Below, piece by piece: positions 60,945 to 64,000 of a stretch of 64,000 nucleotides of DNA (the stretch's first letter is position 1; the number at the start of each line of letters is the position of its first letter). The notes beneath the pieces are model-generated. The model made no database searches. It saw only the letters and a program-made list of their open reading frames with translations, and was not told the origin of the DNA. The position numbers and the translations under genes were made by a program. This DNA comes from Prauserella marina. GTDB taxonomy: Bacteria; Actinomycetota; Actinomycetes; Mycobacteriales; Pseudonocardiaceae. Location: assembly GCF_002240355.1 (NCBI RefSeq), contig NZ_CP016353.1:3150501-3214500 (forward strand), in the 5' to 3' direction.

Positions 60945-62348
60945 ATGACCATCGACCACAGTGCCAGACACGTCGGGGAGGCGACGCTCGGCGAGTTCGC
61001 CGCGGCATTGCGCGGCACCGTCGTGCGGGACGGAGACGAGACCTACGAGCGCGAACGCGCCGTGTGGAACGCGGCGCACGACCGGCGGCCCGCGTTGATC
61101 GCGAAGTGCGCCGGGGTGGCCGACGTGACGCGCACCGTCGAGCTCGCCCACAGCGAGGGTTTGCCGCTCGCGGTGCGCGGCGGAGGACACTCCATTCCCG
61201 GGTTCTCCACCTGCGACGACGGCATCGTGCTCGACCTTGCCGCCATGAAGGGCGTGCGGGTCGACGTCGGTTCGCGCACCGTGAGCGCCGAGGCGGGCTG
61301 CCTGTGGCGGGACGTCGACGCCGAGACGCAGAACTTCGGCCTCGCCGTCACCGGTGGTCTCGTTTCCACGACCGGGATCGCGGGGTTCACGCTCGGTGGT
61401 GGCATCGGCTGGCTGGTGCGCCGGTACGGGCTGACCATGGACAATCTCATCGGCGCCGACGTGGTGACAGCCGACGGCGGCTACCTGCGGGCCGATGACG
61501 ACCACAACCCCGACCTGTTCTGGGCGTTGCGGGGCGGCGGGGGAAACTTCGGTGTCGTCACCTCGTTCGACTACCGGCTGCACGACATCGGCCGGACCGT
61601 CTATTCAGGACTGGTGTTCTATCCGGCCGAGGAGGCCGAATCGGTGTTGCGCGGCTATCCGCTCGCCTGCGCGCAGGCACCCGACAACCTGACGACACTG
61701 GTCAACATGACGACGGCGCCACCGCTGCCGTTCCTTCCGGAGTCCGTTCACGGCAAGCCCGTCGTCGCGATCGCGGGCTGCTGGGTCGGTGAGGGAAGCC
61801 ACGGTGACGAGGCGACCCAGCCGTTCCGGTCGCTCGGAACGGTGATCGCGGACGTGTTCGCGCCGCACCCGTACACGGCGTGGCAGCAGGCGCTCGACCC
61901 GCTGTACCCGAGGGGCCTGCACAACTATTTCCGGTCGTCGTTCCTGCGCACCGCCGACAAGTCCGCATTGGACACGTTGCACACCGGATTCGCCGAGATC
62001 CCCAACGGGTTGTGCGAGATCCACCTGCACCATCTCGGCGGCGCGATGGCGAAGACACCGCCGGAGGCGACCGCGTTCGCGGTGCGCGATCACGACTACA
62101 TCGTCAACGTCATCGCCCGCACGGCAACGGCGAGCGGCTACCGCGAGGCTGTCGACTGGGCGAAAGGCGTGACCTCGATGCTGGGTCCGGACGCGGCCAC
62201 CTACGTCAACTTCACGGGTGAGGGCAGCGCGGACAGGGCGCGTGCGGCCTATCCAGGCGGGACCTATCGCAGGCTCGTCGAGGTGAAGGACCGCTACGAC
62301 CCCACCAACCTGTTCAGCCTCAACCAGAACATCCAGCCGTCGCGGTGA
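60945..62348 (+). CDS. FAD-linked oxidase (berberine-bridge-enzyme type)
   Basis: 467-aa FAD_binding_4/BBE oxidoreductase. The covalent-flavin histidine is in RGGGHSIPGF. FAD-binding segments include TTGIAGFTLGGGIGWLVRRYGLTMDNL, where the second covalent cysteine of bicovalent members is absent, and WALRGGGGNFGVVTSF. The C-terminal BBE motif YDPTNLFSLNQNI closes the protein. AGGAG precedes the ATG. Such enzymes oxidise sugars, alcohols or secondary metabolites; the neighbouring SARP-like regulator favours the latter (inference). Confidence 0.93.
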   Translation: MTIDHSARHVGEATLGEFAAALRGTVVRDGDETYERERAVWNAAHDRRPALIAKCAGVADVTRTVELAHSEGLPLAVRGGGHSIPGFSTCDDGIVLDLAAMKGVRVDVGSRTVSAEAGCLWRDVDAETQNFGLAVTGGLVSTTGIAGFTLGGGIGWLVRRYGLTMDNLIGADVVTADGGYLRADDDHNPDLFWALRGGGGNFGVVTSFDYRLHDIGRTVYSGLVFYPAEEAESVLRGYPLACAQAPDNLTTLVNMTTAPPLPFLPESVHGKPVVAIAGCWVGEGSHGDEATQPFRSLGTVIADVFAPHPYTAWQQALDPLYPRGLHNYFRSSFLRTADKSALDTLHTGFAEIPNGLCEIHLHHLGGAMAKTPPEATAFAVRDHDYIVNVIARTATASGYREAVDWAKGVTSMLGPDAATYVNFTGEGSADRARAAYPGGTYRRLVEVKDRYDPTNLFSLNQNIQPSR

Positions 62349-62363
62349 ACCAGGCGTGGCTGC

Positions 62364-62993
62364 TCAGAGCCTGCGGGCTCTGGCCAGCCACGCGGCCATG
62401 TCGGCGGTTGTGCCTTCGGCGAGGCCGAGCCGTCGCGCGTCCTGCTCGCCGACGACGACCCGGTACGTGCTCGGCCGCAGGTTTTCCAGTTCCCAGCCGT
62501 CCGTGAACGCCTCGCGGATGACGCTGTCGCTGATCTGCGGCCCCAGCCCTGGTTCGGTGTCGGCCAGCGCGAGTACGTGCACGCGTGCTCCCGGAACGCA
62601 CACCCCGTGCAGGCTGCCCGTGTAGGCGACGCGCTCGGCAGGCCCGAACACGTGGAACAGCGCGCTGTCCACGACCGTGTCGAATCTTGGCCCGCCGGTC
62701 AGCCTCGTCGCGTCGGCGACGTCGAACCGCGCGGTGACCCCGCGCCGCGCGGCATTGGCGCGCGCCTTGTCGATGGCAGGGACCGAAAAATCCACGCCAA
62801 CCACGTCGTAGCCGCGTTCGGCCAGGTAGATCGTGTGCTCGCCCATACCGCACCCGGCGTCGAGCACCGCGCCGTGGATCTCGCCCCGCCGTTCGAGTTC
62901 CACGATCGCGGGCTGTGGCTCGTCGATGATCCACGGCGCGCCCGCCCCCTCGTAGGCATCGTCGAACGGGGAACGTGGTACCGAAGAATCCAT
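62364..62993 (-). CDS. SAM-dependent methyltransferase (class I)
   Basis: 209-aa methyltransferase. Motif I is AVLDAGCGMGEHTIYLAERGYDVVGVDFS, with an acidic residue ending strand 2. Motif IV-like FDTVVDSALFHVF follows. An N-terminal FDDAYEGAGAPWIIDEPQPAIVEL as in TehB/thiopurine-type enzymes suggests detoxifying methylation, but the substrate is unknown. ATG 62993 has GGGAG upstream; ATG 63023 is less likely. It converges on the oxidase gene. Confidence 0.88.
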   Translation of the reverse strand: MDSSVPRSPFDDAYEGAGAPWIIDEPQPAIVELERRGEIHGAVLDAGCGMGEHTIYLAERGYDVVGVDFSVPAIDKARANAARRGVTARFDVADATRLTGGPRFDTVVDSALFHVFGPAERVAYTGSLHGVCVPGARVHVLALADTEPGLGPQISDSVIREAFTDGWELENLRPSTYRVVVGEQDARRLGLAEGTTADMAAWLARARRL

Positions 62994-63165
62994 GCCGTGG
63001 CTCCCTTTTCGCCGCTCGGCCACCTGAGGTCGAGGTTACCGGTGCGTGCCGTGATTCGCCCGCGCTTGTCGTGCCTGCTGAGACGGCTGTGGTGGAACGA
63101 GGGTTTGCCGGGCGGCGGCACCGGGTACGGCCAAGGAGGTCCATGTCGGTCGAGGGAGGTGCGGG

Positions 63166-63459
63166 TTGCCAAGCGCAGCGACCATCACGCGCCTGCTCGG
63201 CCAGGGGCTCGACTACGTCGCCGTCGCGAGACGCCTCGGCATTTCGCCCGGCACGGCCTACCTCATCCGCACCGGTGTACCGGCCGACGGTGGAGACACC
63301 GTCGCGGGCGCCCGGCGTGAATTGTTGCTGTCACACAGTCAGTCGCTGGTGCAGCCCAATTCGCACAACCCCACCGAACACGCCGAGGTGATGACGTGGC
63401 TGCGCCACAGGGCGCTTGGTGATCCGCAGATGCAGGCCGCCGCGTGGGAGACCCGCTGA
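63166..63459 (+). CDS. Small helix-turn-helix protein upstream of formate dehydrogenase
   Basis: 97-aa protein starting at TTG 63166 with a strong GGGAGG site. The N-terminus ITRLLGQGLDYVAVARRLGISPGTAYLIRTG reads as a helix-turn-helix. The remainder contains SLVQPNSHNPTEHAEVMTWLRHRALGDPQMQAAAWE. It lies 39 bp upstream of the molybdenum formate dehydrogenase gene on the same strand and is probably cotranscribed. It may be an accessory or regulatory protein for that enzyme; no named family is recognised. Confidence 0.75.
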   Translation: MPSAATITRLLGQGLDYVAVARRLGISPGTAYLIRTGVPADGGDTVAGARRELLLSHSQSLVQPNSHNPTEHAEVMTWLRHRALGDPQMQAAAWETR

Positions 63460-63498
63460 ACCGTCGTGGCACCGCCGCTACGGGTGAGGAGGTTGGCC

Positions 63499-64000
63499 GT
63501 GGGGTTTCGCGAGTGGATCGGCTCCTGGCCGGTGTACCGGCAGTTGAACGGAACGGACAGGGCGGGCAAGGCGGCCGCCGCGCGCTCGGCTGCCAGTCGC
63601 GCGCTTTCGGCGCGCACCCGCACGGCCGACAGAGTGGTGAAGTCGGTCTGCCCCTACTGCGCGGTGGGCTGCGCGCAGAACGTGTTCGTCAAGGACGACA
63701 AGGTGGTGCACGTCGAAGGCGACCCCGATTCGCCGGTCAGCAGGGGGCGGTTGTGCCCCAAGGGCGCGGCGACGCTACAGCTCACCACCGGCTCCGGACG
63801 GCGGACCGGAGTGCTCTACCGCGCGCCGAAAGCCACCGAATGGCGGGAAATCGACCTGGATACCGCCATGGCGATGGTGACCGACCGGATCATCGAAACC
63901 AGGCGGCGAACCTGGCAGGCCGAACTCGACGGCAGCCGTACGAACCGGACGATGGGCATCGCGAGCCTCGGCGGGGCGACCCTCGACAACGAGGAGAACT
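63499..64000 (+). CDS. Molybdopterin-dependent formate dehydrogenase alpha subunit, 5' part
   Basis: First 167 residues of a large molybdo-enzyme cut by the window edge. GTG 63499 follows GAGGAGG. It has an unusual N-terminal extension of about 50 residues (WIGSWPVYRQLNGTDRAGKAAAARSAA). Then comes the [4Fe-4S] cluster motif CPYCAVGC ... LCPKG with VFVKDDKVVHVEGDPDSPVSRGRL between, as in FdhA/FdnG. The active-site Cys or selenocysteine lies beyond the right edge. Predicted to oxidise formate with a bis-MGD cofactor. Confidence 0.88.
   Translation, partial: MGFREWIGSWPVYRQLNGTDRAGKAAAARSAASRALSARTRTADRVVKSVCPYCAVGCAQNVFVKDDKVVHVEGDPDSPVSRGRLCPKGAATLQLTTGSGRRTGVLYRAPKATEWREIDLDTAMAMVTDRIIETRRRTWQAELDGSRTNRTMGIASLGGATLDNEEN

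Noticed and set aside
63166-63459. Toxin-antitoxin role for the small HTH protein
   Set aside because: No partner toxin frame; spacing and strand tie it to the formate dehydrogenase gene instead.

Overview
This is a GC-rich window with strong G/C bias at third codon positions. It comes from the chromosome of a filamentous-type actinomycete. A member of the Pseudonocardiaceae (Amycolatopsis/Prauserella-like) is the best guess, from the DUF3558 lipoprotein, DUF5313 and DUF3817 proteins, two SARP/AfsR-like regulators, several NarL-type two-component systems and the mycobacteria-like mrf/alternative-ribosomal-protein locus. The genus is inference. No rRNA, tRNA or CRISPR array was seen.

Left part (1-25.7 kb): the end of a P450, a secreted alpha/beta hydrolase and a SARP-NB-ARC regulator are followed by a three-gene sensor/regulator operon on the minus strand. 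Next is a divergent zinc-starvation locus: mrf on one side, rpmB2-rpmG2-rpsN2 on the other, and a Zur-like box between them. A frameshifted class III aminotransferase follows. A long minus-strand block then carries an LLM oxidoreductase with a two-subunit CoA-transferase, pxpA, a PucR regulator, a LysR regulator and a diaminopropionate-ammonia-lyase-like enzyme. An AraC regulator, a VOC protein and an erythromycin-esterase-like protein precede a histidine kinase cut off by an IS481-family element. A 161-bp TA-flanked miniature element sits against that IS, just before the orphaned response regulator.

Middle part (25.7-48.7 kb): DUF3558 lipoprotein, flavin monooxygenase and a membrane protein pair. 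A complete peptide/nickel-type ABC importer follows (binding protein, two permeases, two ATPases) with an overlapping DUF2252 gene. Then come a K+ channel, a TetR regulator facing an SRPBCC-DUF2867 protein across two identical operators, a kinase-like phosphotransferase, and a DUF5313/OhrR-like MarR pair around one operator. The block ends with a TRIC-type channel, RtcB, an azoreductase, a stand-alone LigD polymerase domain, TerC, an M23 peptidase and glutamate decarboxylase.

Right part (48.7-64 kb): nitroreductase, DUF3817 protein, Nramp transporter, an NAD-dependent formate-dehydrogenase-like gene coupled to an unknown membrane protein, and an intact NarL-type two-component pair. A frameshifted YceI, an MGMT-type protein, a GlsB/YeaQ protein, a 1,053-aa AfsR-like regulator next to a berberine-bridge-type oxidase, and a methyltransferase follow. 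The window ends in a molybdenum formate dehydrogenase, so it holds two unrelated formate-oxidising enzyme types.

The most unusual non-coding structure is a family of intergenic arrays of 21-bp units at 29.9, 51.2 and 57.0 kb. The units carry a CCGAG...CTCGG hairpin core, and two of the arrays are arranged head-to-head.
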